This document shows, piece by piece, positions 1 to 11,747 of a stretch of 64,000 bases of DNA; within the stretch, counting starts at the first letter, position 1, and each line of letters opens with the position of its first letter. Under the pieces are notes generated by a model that saw only the letters and a program-made list of their open reading frames with translations, was not told the DNA's origin and did no database searches. The position numbers were made by a program, and so were the translations under genes. Source of the DNA: Camelus bactrianus (lineage: Eukaryota > Chordata > Mammalia > Artiodactyla > Camelidae); contig NC_133546.1 of NCBI RefSeq assembly GCF_048773025.1, positions 64,937,001-65,001,000 of the forward strand. The letters run 5' to 3'.

Positions 1-26
1 AAGTCCTCCTGAGTTTGCTTATCTGT

Positions 27-97
27 GGTCATTTAGCTCAGTAGCTTGGGTTGTGCTAATGAGGCCGAGGTTATGGTTTTGCGGCGTAGGGGCCAGG
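27..97 (+). pseudogene. tRNA-Ile(AAU)-like relic
   Basis: The stretch reads like a decayed nuclear tRNA-Ile. It has the D-arm/A-box string TAGCTCAGTAGCTTGGG (34-50), an anticodon-loop-like CTAATGA with AAT at 58-60, and a variable region AGGTTA. The 3' acceptor-like GGGGCCA near 89-95 follows a damaged T arm. Against the tRNA-Ile(AAU) sequence I remember, the order and spacing of these parts agree. The T-loop GTTCGAT core is lost, and the anticodon and acceptor stems do not pair well, so a working tRNA is unlikely. It could be a retroposed tRNA, a tRNA pseudogene, or the head of an old tRNA-derived SINE cut by the window edge. Identification is from memory only. Confidence 0.5.
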
Positions 98-1059
98 GAG
101 CACACATCCCACAGATCAGACTGTATTCTGAACCCAGATCTGTGCCCTGCACGTGTATGACCACCGTCCGGGAGGACCTGATGAGACAGTGAAGGCAAAT
201 CTGAATAAATCTGTCATGATAAAAACAACTCATTTGTGAGCCTTCTTGATGAGGTGTCTCCGCTCAGTAGCAAATCCTTTGCATATAAATTTGAGTGCAT
301 AAATATGTGGCGAATGCATCTGCAAGTTTTTAAAGTGAGAACTTGACAGGTTTGGGCTAGTCCCAGAAAGCAGACTAAGCAAAATTACTATGGTGCCAGC
401 ACACGGGGTGGATTTTCCAGAAGGGTTAGGATACTGCCGCTCCATTTCCTGCCTCTTCAGCCATGGAAAAAAACAAGCTGGACTTTTCTTCGTAAACCAT
501 TGTATAAATGACTTGATGTGCTCAAGGGTGACTGGTTCCAAAGAACTTCGCAGAAAGGTCTTCTCTGGTCATGGAGAAACCAGTTGTTTAGCCAACATCA
601 TGGATTGAGGTTATAACATGTGGCCAGTTACTCCAATGAATGAAAGGGAACAAAAGTGAGCATTCTTATCTTTCAGAGGGTTGGGGAAAAGGACTCCAGA
701 ATGTGTGAAAAAAATACAAATAAGTCCACAATGGAAACATAACAAAATATACTTACTTAGATAAACTTGAACACAAGTAACCAAGTTTATCAATGATAAA
801 GGTCAAGATTATCAATGGACAGTTTCATGAATGAAGTGATTCTTGAGCAGAATTTTGAAGATAAACCCCAAACAGTAGGGTAGGAAGGATATTCCTGCAG
901 AGAGGAATATCCATCCTGCAGATGGTGTTTACTGGGTGGGTTGCACACGAGAGCACAAAGTATGAGCTGTGGACACACATTTCACCAGAGCCATCATCCC
1001 CGTTCCACCTTAAAAACCAACCAGACCCAAATCTCTCCTCAAACATAAGAGCCCTGTGT
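98..1059. other. Unassigned non-coding DNA
   Basis: Open frames here are under about 105 codons on both strands and resemble nothing I know. The only structure I see is a short hairpin at 887-912. No repeat family was recognised. Confidence 0.5.
887..912. repeat. Perfect 9-bp inverted repeat (hairpin)
   Basis: GGATATTCC at 887-895 is exactly complementary to GGAATATCC at 904-912 across an 8-base loop. A direct echo, ATCCTGCAGA, follows immediately. It may be only a chance small palindrome. Confidence 0.75.
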
Positions 1060-1430
1060 GGCTAGTGGTACCCTAACCCCCTCCTGAAGACTATACACAG
1101 AGAACCCAGTTCTCCTCTCTTTGGACATATGGTAGCATCGTACTTCCCTGCCCTGTGTGGCCATGTGACTTGCCTTGGCCCGTGAAATAGGAATGAAGTG
1201 TCAGGTATTGCTTCCAGGAGAAAGCGCTTCATTGGCATTATGAGACCCAGCAATTTTTTCTTGTGGCAACAACTGTAAATGCATGTGTTGAGTGGCACCT
1301 CCTGTGTTGAGCAGAGTCTCCTGAATGACCTGCATTGGACATACAGCACAGTGAAAATCAACTTTCATTGTGTGAAGCCACTGATTTGAGAGTTGTTTGT
1401 TCCTGTAGCATAACCTTTTCCTTCTTGGAT
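1060..1430 (+). mobile_element. LTR-like fossil (MaLR/ERVL-type, tentative)
   Basis: The 3' part carries a signature I associate with an old mammalian LTR-like repeat: GTGTGAAGCCACTGATTTGA, then GTTGTTTGTTCCTG and AGCATAAC. The interior has CCATGTGACTTGCCTTGGCC, typical of the same family. Similar copies lie at 23040-23345 (+), 32610-33000 (-) and 60855-61255 (+). The element is old, heavily diverged and broken, and I cannot fix its exact family. Confidence 0.4.
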
Positions 1431-1444
1431 GATTTGATTATATT

Positions 1445-2636
1445 TTCTCTGTGCCTGGCCTGTCTTTCACTTCTCAGCTCTCTGCACTCTGATTTCTATC
1501 TCTAACATTTAAATGAAACTGTTGTGGGAATGTCATGGAGTTGCCATGTACAATGATAGTTTGGGGCTTTATCTTACAGGACACCTTTGCTGTATTTAAT
1601 ACTGTGGACCACTTCTTTCTTAAAACTTTTTTTTTCCCCTTTGAATTCCATGACATCACTCTTTTAACTCACCTTTTAGACCACTGATTATGTGTTTTAG
1701 GTATAAAACCCAAATAAATCTCATCTACTCTCCCAGTTTTTAATTAATGTGTATGTAGCTCATATGCTAGAGACTCCTAAATATGGACCTCCTGCTCCAG
1801 TACATGCCCAACAGCATAGACTTGTACACACAAAGATCCTTCAAAAACAACATGCCTACAATTGAGTCTATCTCTCCTCCTAGACCTGATCATTCTTCAA
1901 AGTCACAAACTGGTTACCTGGGAATATAACTGGATTTCTTCTCTCCTTTCACGATAGCTTCCCAATACAATTTGTGACCAGATGTTATCAGTCCTGTTTC
2001 TAAATTGCATCTTCCCATATTTTCTTTCTATGCTCTTTATCATCAATGCTATAAATCAAGTCTTCATTATTTATCTACTAGGTTCCTTAATAGCTTCTGG
2101 ATTGGTCTTCCTACATCAATCCATTTTCCATGGAAGTTTTGGAGAAATCTTCCAATGCAAAAATCATGTTTATGTCCTCTTATTTAAAACTTTTGATACC
2201 ACTTCATTACATTAGAGTTGAAATCCACCGTCTCTGCAGGGCTCTTAGTGAGCTGCTCCCTACCCAGCTGACCGGTTTCATCACCTGCTGCATATGCTTT
2301 ACACTGTAGCCATGAGATCCTCTTTCAGTTCTATGAACCAGTTCTTTCCCCTGGATGTGGAAGTTATCCCCCTGGGTCATATGTATTTTTTATTTTAAAA
2401 GCCATCTAATCATCATCTCTCCCAGAAAGCCTCCCATACTTTCCAGCTCTGGGTTTTCAAGGTCTTGTCTCCGTGGTCCCAGAGCACTCATACACTGACT
2501 GGTGGAAGGCCATTTACATATCAGTTACTCCTGCTAGACTGTGTGTTGTTCAACATTAGAAGCCCATCTTTCATCTCCATATTCCCCACACCTCTCAAAC
2601 TAGGTATGCAATAAATGTTTGATGGATGAACTAACA
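1445..2636 (+). mobile_element. LINE-2 (L2) copy with reverse-transcriptase remnant
   Basis: At 1586-1627 the plus strand reads FAVFNTVDHFFLKT. This matches the L2/CR1 reverse-transcriptase stretch SAAFDTVDHSLLLET as I remember it. Downstream come the L2 hallmarks in order: a region like GAGCTCCAGACTC (about 1760), the long pyrimidine-rich 3' region, and the L2 3' terminus ATGCAATAAATGTTTGATGG near 2607-2630. The copy is 5' truncated, has many stops and small gaps, and cannot encode protein. L2 ceased activity before the placental radiation, so this is an old fixed repeat. Confidence 0.7.
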
Positions 2637-5454
2637 GCTGATGGATCTGGAAGGCCATGATTGTGAGCTTTGGTTTTAACTGAGGAACTTTGCAGAGCCA
2701 TTACAGACATTTAAGAAGGTGACGATGTCCAAAGGATACTTGCAGAGGGTAATTCGAATGGAAAGGAATAAGCACTGGAAATTTTCCAGAGATAGTGTGA
2801 AGTCTGTTGCTGATGGTAAGAATGGGGGGGAAATGAGAAGCTGTAGGACTGTGACTTTTGATTCCCCAGAATTTCTTTCTATTTTTTTTTTTTTATAATT
2901 CCCACTGTAACTCACACCTACTAAGTTTAAGGTGGCTATAAAGAGTTGAAGCAGAATTATTAACTACTTTGTAAATTCAACAGAAGAGAAACAAACCCAT
3001 TTGGAAAGGTAAACATTTAGGCTTAAATTTCAATCGTAACGAAGTCTCCCACAGTTTTGTTTTAACACTAACGTTGCCTTAACTTTGACATCTGTGAAAC
3101 GATCTAAGATACTTAGCCTGAAGTTAATATGTCTTCGGATTTCTTTCCTATCCTCTTTAGTGGAAAGTCTAACTACTTCTCTTACTCAATCAACAACCCT
3201 CAACTATTTTATTTTATTTCTGCCTTTTTTTCCCCCTCACTGGAATATCCAGAGGTCCTGGAAATGGAGAGATGGATGGTGACTGAGATGGTCGGCTCTT
3301 CCCAGAACCAGACAAATGGGTGAGCAGTAAGTCTCCTGACACTTCTTGGGCTCTTGAATCCTGTGAGCTCCCAGTTCTCTCAAGGCTGGCAGCTTGCTTA
3401 TCTGTAGCAAAAACTGGGCATATTTCAAATGTCACATTGCAGAGAAATCACTCACCCTGTCACCAGGAAAAAGAGAGACAGAGGAGAGATGCCTTCTTGT
3501 ATCTGAAACCTGGCGCTGTCAGCCATTTGGAACCTGCCTCCCAGACTCTGGCCTTGGCTGCGAGAAGGCTGGGTTGCTGTGTAGCACAAGGAGGTGCAAA
3601 AACAAACATGGGCACAAGATCAAATACTTGACTGCAAGAAATGTTCTGAAAGTTATAAAAGTGAAATACTACTTCCAGCTGTCACTTTATGCAAGGATTA
3701 AGTTGAGCTCAGGGACTGCAGAAAGTGAGTAAGAAAGTGAATTATTCATTATAGAACCTATTCAAGTCGCTGAAGACTCCTGGGCTTTCTTCTGATGGAT
3801 TACTCGTGATCCCTTTGTCTATTTATCTACTCCTTCACTCACTCACTCACTCGCCTTCGTGTATACATTTGAAGACATGTTGCTGCTGCTAAGGTGGACG
3901 GCAAAGCTTCAGAATCTTTTTTTTCCTGTAGCCAAAAGCATCTTGCCCATTGATCACTCGTCCTGTCGTACATGTTGCCCCGCGTGGTGGCTTCCTCTTT
4001 GCCTCATGGTCTGCACAAAGCATTGATGGTGAAATGAACATGACCATCCAGTGATCAGAGCAGAAGGGCACTGAACACAGCCAAGGGCATGTTAAGGCTT
4101 TCTGACTGATAGGCTGTGCTTAGATGTGTTCCTATTACTGTTTTCTAGCCATCGATCTCCATGATGTATAGCCCTTCTTCAAAGTGCCCTATCAAAGGTG
4201 CTCCTCATTGGCTCAACATCCAAGAACTGCTGAGAAAACATGTCCGTGTGGTCGTACGTGACCACAGCCACTCAGCCTCTGGGGTCCTTTCTTAGTTTTG
4301 CCCATTTCAAGGCTAGAAGCAGATCAGAAGCGGACAGCAGAGACATAGACAGTGATTTAGCCGCTTTTTGCATTGCCCCAGTGCTAGAGCTGGCTTTCAT
4401 TTTCAACATGGCAGTAGCTGCCTAAAAGTCATCTAGATGTTTTCTTGGTTTTCACGGGAGTAGGGTAAGGAGGATTTATTTTCAAATATTGTTTAAGAAG
4501 CCGAGTCTTTCTCCCTCTCATCTAGCTGGCTAAAATGAGATCCCATGTGAAGTCGAATATTGCTCGTACTGATGGCCTTTAGTAGACCTTGATTATTCAT
4601 GACGGCAGGAACTCTTGGAGCACAGGCTTAACCTATTACTGCTCTCGGAGAAACACTTCCACATGTGGACTTGGGAGCCCGGCACTAGGAGGAAAATAGG
4701 CTAATCTGATCATAAACCATGGAGCCCTCCTAAAACTGTGTAAACACTGACAGGTATTTCTCAAAGTCTGCGCCAGAAGGAAGGCAACATTTTTGTGAAG
4801 TCTGTGAACCTTCATTCAGATTCAAAGCCCTCATTCAGCCTGAGGAATTTGTACCGAGCACTATGTCTCATCCTTTGCCAGCCGGCACCCAGGGTAATAT
4901 TCTGCAAAATTAAATATTTTTTCTAATGGTGTTGTTCCTTAGTTATTTAAAAATATTTTTTAGTGGAGGAAAATGTCATGTCAAGAGTGATATTTTATGC
5001 CATTCGGCCATTAAAATCTTGAGCTGTGTAATTAAATTCCCAAACTCCTTCACTATAACTAATTAGGATCTGAGTTCACAATCATACTGTAAAAGGGCTG
5101 AGAGCTTCCCTGTGTCCCATGCTTTTAGATAAAATATTCTAGGTAGTAATTGTATCGGTTCTTCACATTTAGTTTCAAATTTTGCTTTGGCAGTGTTAAG
5201 TTTATTTTTAACAATCTTTCAGGAAGAAACTATCAAACAGCATTGTGATGCAGAGACATGATAAGGAGTAGTTATATTTTTATCACAGAAAAGTATTGTA
5301 AATAACTTCACACTCATGAGTCAGAGATGTCCTTAACGAAGTACTTGCAATTGTGAAAGCAAGACATGTCTGTTATGTGCATAAAGGAAGATATTCATTT
5401 TGAACAATAGGAGACATTAGGTTAATGAAAGACTATAGAAACAATTGCTGCCAA
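2637..5454. other. Unassigned DNA; AT-rich blocks, possible conserved element
   Basis: I see no gene. A (TCAC)n run of about 18 bp sits near 3836-3854. Around 3300-3730 several overlapping open frames of 103-112 codons occur, but none looks like a protein family. From about 4900 to 5230 the sequence is AT-rich and free of recognisable repeats, with TAAT/ATTA cores such as GTAATTAAATTC and ACTAATTAGG. That is the look of a deeply conserved non-coding element, but conservation cannot be judged from one sequence. Confidence 0.4.
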
Positions 5455-5600
5455 GAACATTTATTTGGCACTTATTACATGCCAGGCCCTGTGCTCAGTA
5501 CCTTCTGACTTGGAAAATATCTCATCTTTCAAACAATAATGTGAGATAAGTGCTATTATTATTTCCATTTTACAGTTGCAAGATCTGAGACACAGATAAA
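5455..5600 (+). mobile_element. MIR SINE
   Basis: The series TTATTTGGCACTTATTACATGC, CAGGCCCTGTGCTCAG, GCTATTATTATTTCCATTTTA and GTTGCAAGATCTGAGACAC follows the MIR consensus core in order on the plus strand. The copy is old and partial. Confidence 0.7.
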
Positions 5601-5806
5601 TGAATCAAGAGTTATGGGCCAAAATTGTGGGGTAAGAAGAACAGGTTTTGTTTTGAGAACATAACATTCTGGTATCTTGAGAGTCTCATTGGCTTTACTA
5701 TAAAGCATGTTTGAAGACATTTTTAAAATGATTGTTATCCATTTGGATATTCTTCCTTTTAAAGTTAATGATGTTTGCTTGCAAAATTTGTTGAAGTAAT
5801 CAAGGA

Positions 5807-7145
5807 CAGGAATTTTTAAACTTTGTTCCTCGGCCCCCTGAGGGTCCTTGAGACACTTCAAGGGTGTCTGCTGGGTCAAAATTGTTTTCATAACAATATT
5901 AAGATTATTATTTGTAGTTTTCACTGTGTTATACTGGCACTGATGGGGTGAACACACTGGTGAGTAACACTGCTAATGCCTTAGCACAAATCAAGGCAGT
6001 GGCTCCAAAGGTACTAGTGGTCATTGCATTCCTTACCACCAAATAGTCAGTAAATAATATATTATCATATTGTGATAAATAATAATAATAATAAATATTT
6101 TTTTAAAAAGCTTCACCTAAATTGTCCTCGCTGAAGCAGTAGGAATGGCTAAACCTATTGTTTTTGACCCTTGACTACACGTTTTTAATATTCTATGGGA
6201 AGTATATGTCAATCACTTCTGCTGCCTATCAAAGTATGGTGGTTATTTCCAGGGAAAGTACTTGCACAGTTATTTTGGTGTGAGCTGACCGAGCCACTGT
6301 TTTCATGGAATACCATTTTTATCTGAAAGAATGTTTGGTAGATAAACCTTGATTATGCAGACTTGGGTACATATTTTCTCAAAGATGAACAGAATGAGAC
6401 TGTCTCTTCAAGGAAAATCATCACCATTACTTGTTGTCAATGATAAAATGCAAGTTTTAAAGCAAAATCCAGAATTTGGGAAATTACATCCATCACCATG
6501 AGCTTGAATGCTTCCTAAGACCTGAAGTCTTTTCTGTGAGGTTGTGATCTCACTGATGCATCTGATTTTTAGATATTGTAAAATAACAACCGTAAATGAC
6601 GAATGCATGATTTTATAAAATCAGACATGAGTAAAAGATCCATTCAAAGCACAAGATAGACTGATGGCTTTTAGTGTAGTAAAATATGAAAAGTTCATTG
6701 ATAATATTTCAGATTCCACATTGCAATCTTTAAGAAGTTACTACCAGCTGCATTTGCGTAGAATGGTACACTATTCCTAATTCTTTGAAAAAGGCTATTA
6801 GAATACTTTTCCCTTTTCAATCTACATATCTGTATGAGGCTGGATTTTCTCAGATACTTCAGCCAAAATAATATATCCCAGGAGATGGAACACAGATGTA
6901 ATTATAAGAATCCAGCTTTTTCCTGGTATTCTAGATGTTAAAGAGATTTGCGAAAATGTGAAACAATGACACTTTTCTCACTAAATTTTGCTTTGAAACA
7001 TGATTATTTTTATAAAAATGTTTTAATTTCCAACGCATTAAATAACGATAGATATAACACACATAATAATAATAAAAGATTTTTAGAACCTCCATGATTT
7101 TTAAGGGTGGAAAGGAGTCTAGAACCAAATGTCTGCAAACTTCTG
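5807..7145 (+). mobile_element. hAT DNA transposon fossil (Charlie/Buster-type) with transposase remnant
   Basis: Both ends look like hAT-Charlie terminal repeats: CAGGAATTTTTAAA at 5807 and GTCTGCAAACTTCTG ending at 7145. The flanking 8-mers ATCAAGGA (5799-5806) and CTCTTGGA (7146-7153) could be a decayed hAT target duplication of the nTCTAGAn type. The plus strand encodes broken transposase pieces. IFSKMNRMRLSLQGKS (6373-6420) resembles the FSxxNExxLSLQG motif of hAT transposases and of domesticated relatives such as ZBED5, SCAND3 and the GTF2IRD2 tail. TYLYEAGFS (about 6824-6850) lies in the C-terminal dimerisation region. The frame is interrupted by several stops and shifts. The element is about 1.34 kb, shorter than an autonomous hAT, so it seems to have lost the N-terminal zinc-finger part. 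Confidence 0.72.
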
Positions 7146-8755
7146 CTCTTGGAGAAACAGAGCCCCCTGAGAGAGAGGAGTTTGCTCTGAGAGACTGTCG
7201 GAGGGAAGTCGAGTGAGATGTCAATGAAACGAAGGTAATAACATGGCACAACAGGGCGGATCAGGGCCAGCCAGCAAAACGGATTAGATCGTCTACGTTT
7301 TATTTTAGTTTCGTGAGGAAACTTTTCCTAAAGTGATTTTTAAAGCAATAGTACTAGCTTGTTCTCTCTCTCAAGACATTTTGTTTTTATAAAATTACAG
7401 CCTGGAAAACACACTATGTGTTTAGTCTGAGTAGGTAGCCGGAGTTGTTTGTTAAATACCAGATCTCAGATTTGTGGCCATTCCTCAAAAATAACTACAC
7501 GACACCGGCAATTAAATTTATGTATCATTTTGATTATTTATACTTTAGCGAATCAAAGGAGGTAAATAATGGTCTGCAGCCCAGCACTTCATCAGCATCT
7601 CATTGGCAAGCCCTCAGATTCCCTGAATGATGAAGCTGGTGGATGCAACACATAATCTTCCCATTAACCAGTCTGGAGGGAACCATCATCCACGCCTGCT
7701 CCCCTCCCGGCATCTTCCCATTTCTGGAGTTGGGTGTTCCTGCGCTGCAAACATGCCCTTTGAACCATGCAGGACAAGCATGTTTAGTCTCAACTATTTT
7801 CACATCTCTCCTTCCTTTTACTTAGGACATTGTTGATCCCTCAGAATTAGAGTTTCCTCAGTCCTGCCTCTTGGAGAACGAGAGTTTTGGACATGCATAT
7901 AACAGTGCGCTGAGCTGGGCAGGCAGCTGATGGCCTCTCTATGGGAGATCACTGATTAGGTGGGTTCTCCCTGTTTCACAGGTGCCCCCGTTCCAGCTGT
8001 TTTGACTTGGCTTCATGCGATGAACATGTCTTTCATTCAATCCTGCCGAATAAACAGGATGGGTAACTTCCATTTTGCCTCAGAAGATAATCTTCAGTGA
8101 CAGGGAGCCGTGCATGAGCTGGGAGTGTGAACTAAATCCTTCTGAGGTCCCTTCCCACATGGAACATGGAACATGGTGACTCCTACACTGATTCCACCCA
8201 TTCAATGAAAAGTAGCTAAATGTTAGTGGAAGGGAGCATCTAAAGCCACTGGGGGAGACCATAACTGGCCTCACCTCCTCATCCGAAAGGCAGAAGAGGC
8301 GGAACTCAGTTTTCCTTGGGACAAGAAAACTAATGAACGCCCACTTCATGACATGCTACACAATCTACTCCCACCCCACCGCTGCCTGACAAACCTGAAA
8401 ACGAAAATGTAAATTGCATTTTGAAGCATACTCTATGGGAACAATCAGGTATTTTGGAGAATCTCTGAGTAGTTGGTTTGGACTAATGGACATGATCCAG
8501 TGGGGCTTAAAAGCTGCAAATCAACCAAGAAATAATGTAGATTTAAGAAAAGCAGTTAGATGGTAAACTTAAAAAAATTTTGTTTAATCCATCTATAGAC
8601 TGTTGTCATCAATAGCAGTAAAAACTTCACTGATATATGGAAAAAATGTGTTTAGTATCACTGAAACTGTTCAATTAGGAATAGCTGAATGCCTGGTGCT
8701 GTGTTGAGAAGGGTTCTGAGCCTGAGTTTGGATCAGAGGGAAAGAACATTGTGGC
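7146..8755. other. Unassigned DNA; candidate conserved block 7260-7650
   Basis: No coding frame is convincing. Between 7260 and 7650 I recognise no repeat. The sequence mixes AT-rich motifs (CAATTAAATTTATG, TTGATTATTTATA) with scattered CpGs, which is unusual for decayed DNA of this composition. The rest, to 8755, includes a small duplication CATGGAACATGGAACATGG near 8158. Confidence 0.4.
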
Positions 8756-8935
8756 TGAATAATAATTGTAATAATAATAATAGTTATTGTAGTCTTCATT
8801 TTGTGTTGGGTATAATTATTCCTGTTTGATTCAGGAGCTGAGTGCAGATAGGTTAAATAACTTGCCAGAAACACACGGTAGAGCTGGGATTCCAACACTA
8901 AATCCCTCTGAAAGACTCCTAGATACCGTGGTACT
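8756..8935 (+). mobile_element. MIR SINE
   Basis: AATAATAATAGTTATTGTAG is followed by TTGTGTTGGGTATAATTATT, GGTTAAATAACTTGCCAGAA and TAGAGCTGGGATTCCAACAC. This is the MIR core and 3' part on the plus strand, diverged. Confidence 0.65.
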
Positions 8936-9229
8936 GTGGACAAACTATAACTTCTTAGGATTTTCATTTTCTGATTTCTGAAAAGCTTTGCACTGCATTG
9001 CTTTCTAAACTCCCTTTCAGCTTAAATGGACTTTAGTCTCTGAGCAGTCCACTGAAACACCTTACACCCCAGCAATTCTGCCTTCCTTTTAACGCCTGGA
9101 ATGTTTATCATAATTAGGCCATTCAGTGCTGTGCTAGGAACTGTACTGCTGGGAATCCTTGGTGTATTTAGATCCTGTTTCTGCAGACGCTCTGAGAAGA
9201 GGGATGCTGCCCGCTCCCCTGTCCCATCC

Positions 9230-9320
9230 TCCATCCCCCAGCCCCACCATCTGCACACACAGTGACTAGCAGAGTACCCAGCACACGGTAGATGTTTAAT
9301 AAGCATTGGTTGATTGTGTG
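9230..9320 (+). mobile_element. LINE-2 3'-end fragment
   Basis: CCCAGCACACGGTAGATGTT then TAATAAGCATTGGTTGATTG matches the L2 3' terminus (CCTGGCACATAGTAGGTGCT then CAATAAATGTTTGTTGAATG). Only the end is recognisable. Confidence 0.5.
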
Positions 9321-10679
9321 ATAGAACCGAGACCACCACGCTGTGTCACATCTTTTCAGGCTGAACCTGGTATTTGCCATAGGCTGAGGGACTATCAGCT
9401 GGTTGGTTCTGAGTCAGTCCTACCCCGGGGTTTGTTAGATTCAGTGATCTCGAACTGAAGGTGCTCTCTGCCCCGCAGCCAAGGCTCCCTGGCCTTCTGA
9501 CCGCTCTGAATGCCTGTTTATCTTCTGGCCTTCATCAACAGCAGCTATTTACTTAGCAGCCTGACTTAAGACATTCCGTGTATACACTCAATGAAGGCTT
9601 TCTTTCACTACTATTTTTCGGTGGAGGGCAAAATGCTGTCTTGTTTTTCCAGTTCTCCTCCTAAGTGTGATGATTTAGACGTTCCTGCTGTTCACTGGCA
9701 GTTTTTCCGTTTCCTTCTAGCATCGAGTGCCCCAGACTTCTCCACTGAAGCCACTAATGAGCTTCTGGCTTTTCAGGGCCCCGGTTCATTAATAACATAG
9801 AATTCTCTGGACCTTATCTTTTCCCCTTCCTTCCATGAGAAAACAAACAAACAAACAAAAACAAGCAGGCCAAAGAGAACTTTTCTTTGCTGCTGTCACT
9901 GATTCAGTCCTGTCTGCTTTAAGATCTTAAGACAGGATTTATACCAGAAGCTTGGATTCAACTCTGCAATTGGGCTGAAAACTGACATATTTGACCCCAA
10001 CTTTCAAAAAGAGTCTGCTTTCCCATTTTTTTCCTTGTCTCTCTTTCTTTCCACATCCAGCCTTTTTCAATGGTCCTTCATGCTTCTAAGTGTGCTTTTC
10101 CCTTCTTCCTAATTCTTATTGACTGGGTTCCCAAGTCTACAGGGAACAATTCTAGGGACTGTGTGGATGGAACATCGAACGAAAACGTTCCTGCCCCATC
10201 CCTCCTGCTGGACTTCTGGCTCTAAATGATGCCATTCATTCTCCCCGCCTGCTGGCCCCTTACACAACGTGCTCTCATTTAGATGGTGCCAAAGAGCATC
10301 AATGCCCTTTTGTCCTGCCTCCCCGATAGCCTTGCCGCAGCCCAGAGCACAACACAACTGTCAGCAGCGCGAAGGCCGTTCCTGTCAAAGCCACTGTTCC
10401 TCGTGTCCTCTGATGAACCAGCAGTCTTTGCAGCTGTGTCTTCCCAGGATTTCTGAATGGGACGTCTGATATCTGTCCTCAGGTTCTGCCTTGGTGCCTA
10501 TTAGTGAGGCTGGGCTGAGCAGAGAGCCAGGCCTGGGCCCCTCTGTGGATAACTCAGCTCAGTGGTCCATCCACATCCACAATCCACTCCAGCCGTGACT
10601 GTGGTGTCATTTTGCTGACTTCTTGAAGTCTTTTCTTTTTTTTTACTTCTGTGTCAGAGCTCACAAATTCCTGTACCGC

Positions 10680-10718
<39 letters not shown>

Positions 10719-11589
10719 CAACCAACCAAACAAAACACACGCAGACAACTGCAAAGAAAAAGAAATATATTTCTGCCTTCTCCAAATAGGTGTTAAGTCC
10801 TCACAACCACATTCACAAATGCACGTTGAGCCTGCCTCAGTGCTCATGTCCAGACATGTATGATGTTTTCTTTTCTCTTTGAGAAATTCTAAGTTTCATT
10901 TCTTGTGAAATTGTCTCGGGCTTTTCTTCAGACTCAAGTCCAACGTGCATGAGTCACACAGATTAGAGAGATCTCTTCCCTGAATCTGGGAGGCAACAGC
11001 AAGCTTCACCCAGCCTTCCTGGATGACTCCCTTTCTGGTCAATTATGAGAAGTTAGAAGGGACAGCTTTTCCTATCATAGCATTAATTATGCAGGATGGA
11101 AGCATTTATAAGCTTTCTTTTAAAAGACAGAAAACTAGAGATTACAATCCTTTCATGTTTGTGAGATCCTCACACTGCTCTACTTACAGCTACCAATTAA
11201 TTTTTTCCTTCACAATATTCTACTCCTGAATTTTGGAAACTTGGAAGTTTGAGTTAATTCAGCATTCACTCCTAGGAATTAGTCCTTATCTGAGACTTCA
11301 GACAGTGAATTTTTTCTTTTCTTATCATTGAAGCGTGTTCAAGAATGGCTCCCTGCCCTTATTTTTCTAAACAGTTAGAAAATTCGTCCAATTGTGCTGA
11401 ATACAATGGTTTTCAAGGTTTCAAAGCACATACATACAATTTGCTTACCTCTTAGGTACTGTCTAATATACTGCAGAGAGACGAGAGCTTTCACCAAGGC
11501 CTCCCCACTCTATGAGCTTTTGTTAATTTACTTGCTGGGCCCCTGGTCTCTCCAACCCCACATCTAACTGGACTTCAACTGCATTCTCA
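9321..11589. other. Unassigned DNA with simple repeats
   Basis: No gene or repeat family was recognised. Simple sequence includes (AAAC)n at 9840-9865 and an uninterrupted A30 at 10681-10710 followed by (AACC)n-like sequence. A relatively GC-rich stretch at 10100-10560 has open frames of at most about 97 codons with no family resemblance. Confidence 0.45.
10681..10710. repeat. A30 homopolymer
   Basis: Thirty uninterrupted A residues are followed by GAAAAAACCAACCAACC. No retroposed body or flanking duplication is visible upstream, so I treat it as a simple repeat. Confidence 0.85.
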
Positions 11590-11660
11590 ACCCAGTCTTC
11601 AGTATCTATTGAGCACTAACTAGGGGTCAGACCTGTGCTAGGTACAAAGAGATAACTAAG

Positions 11661-11713
11661 ACCATTGACAGATGAACAGATAAAGAAGATGTGGTGTGTG
11701 TGTGTGTGTATGT

Positions 11714-11747
<34 letters not shown>

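Noticed and set aside
5559-5957. 132-codon minus-strand open frame
   Set aside because: It runs from a MIR into the left end of the hAT fossil, antisense to the transposase.
10681-10710. Poly-A tail of a processed pseudogene
   Set aside because: No coding remnant upstream and no flanking target duplication.
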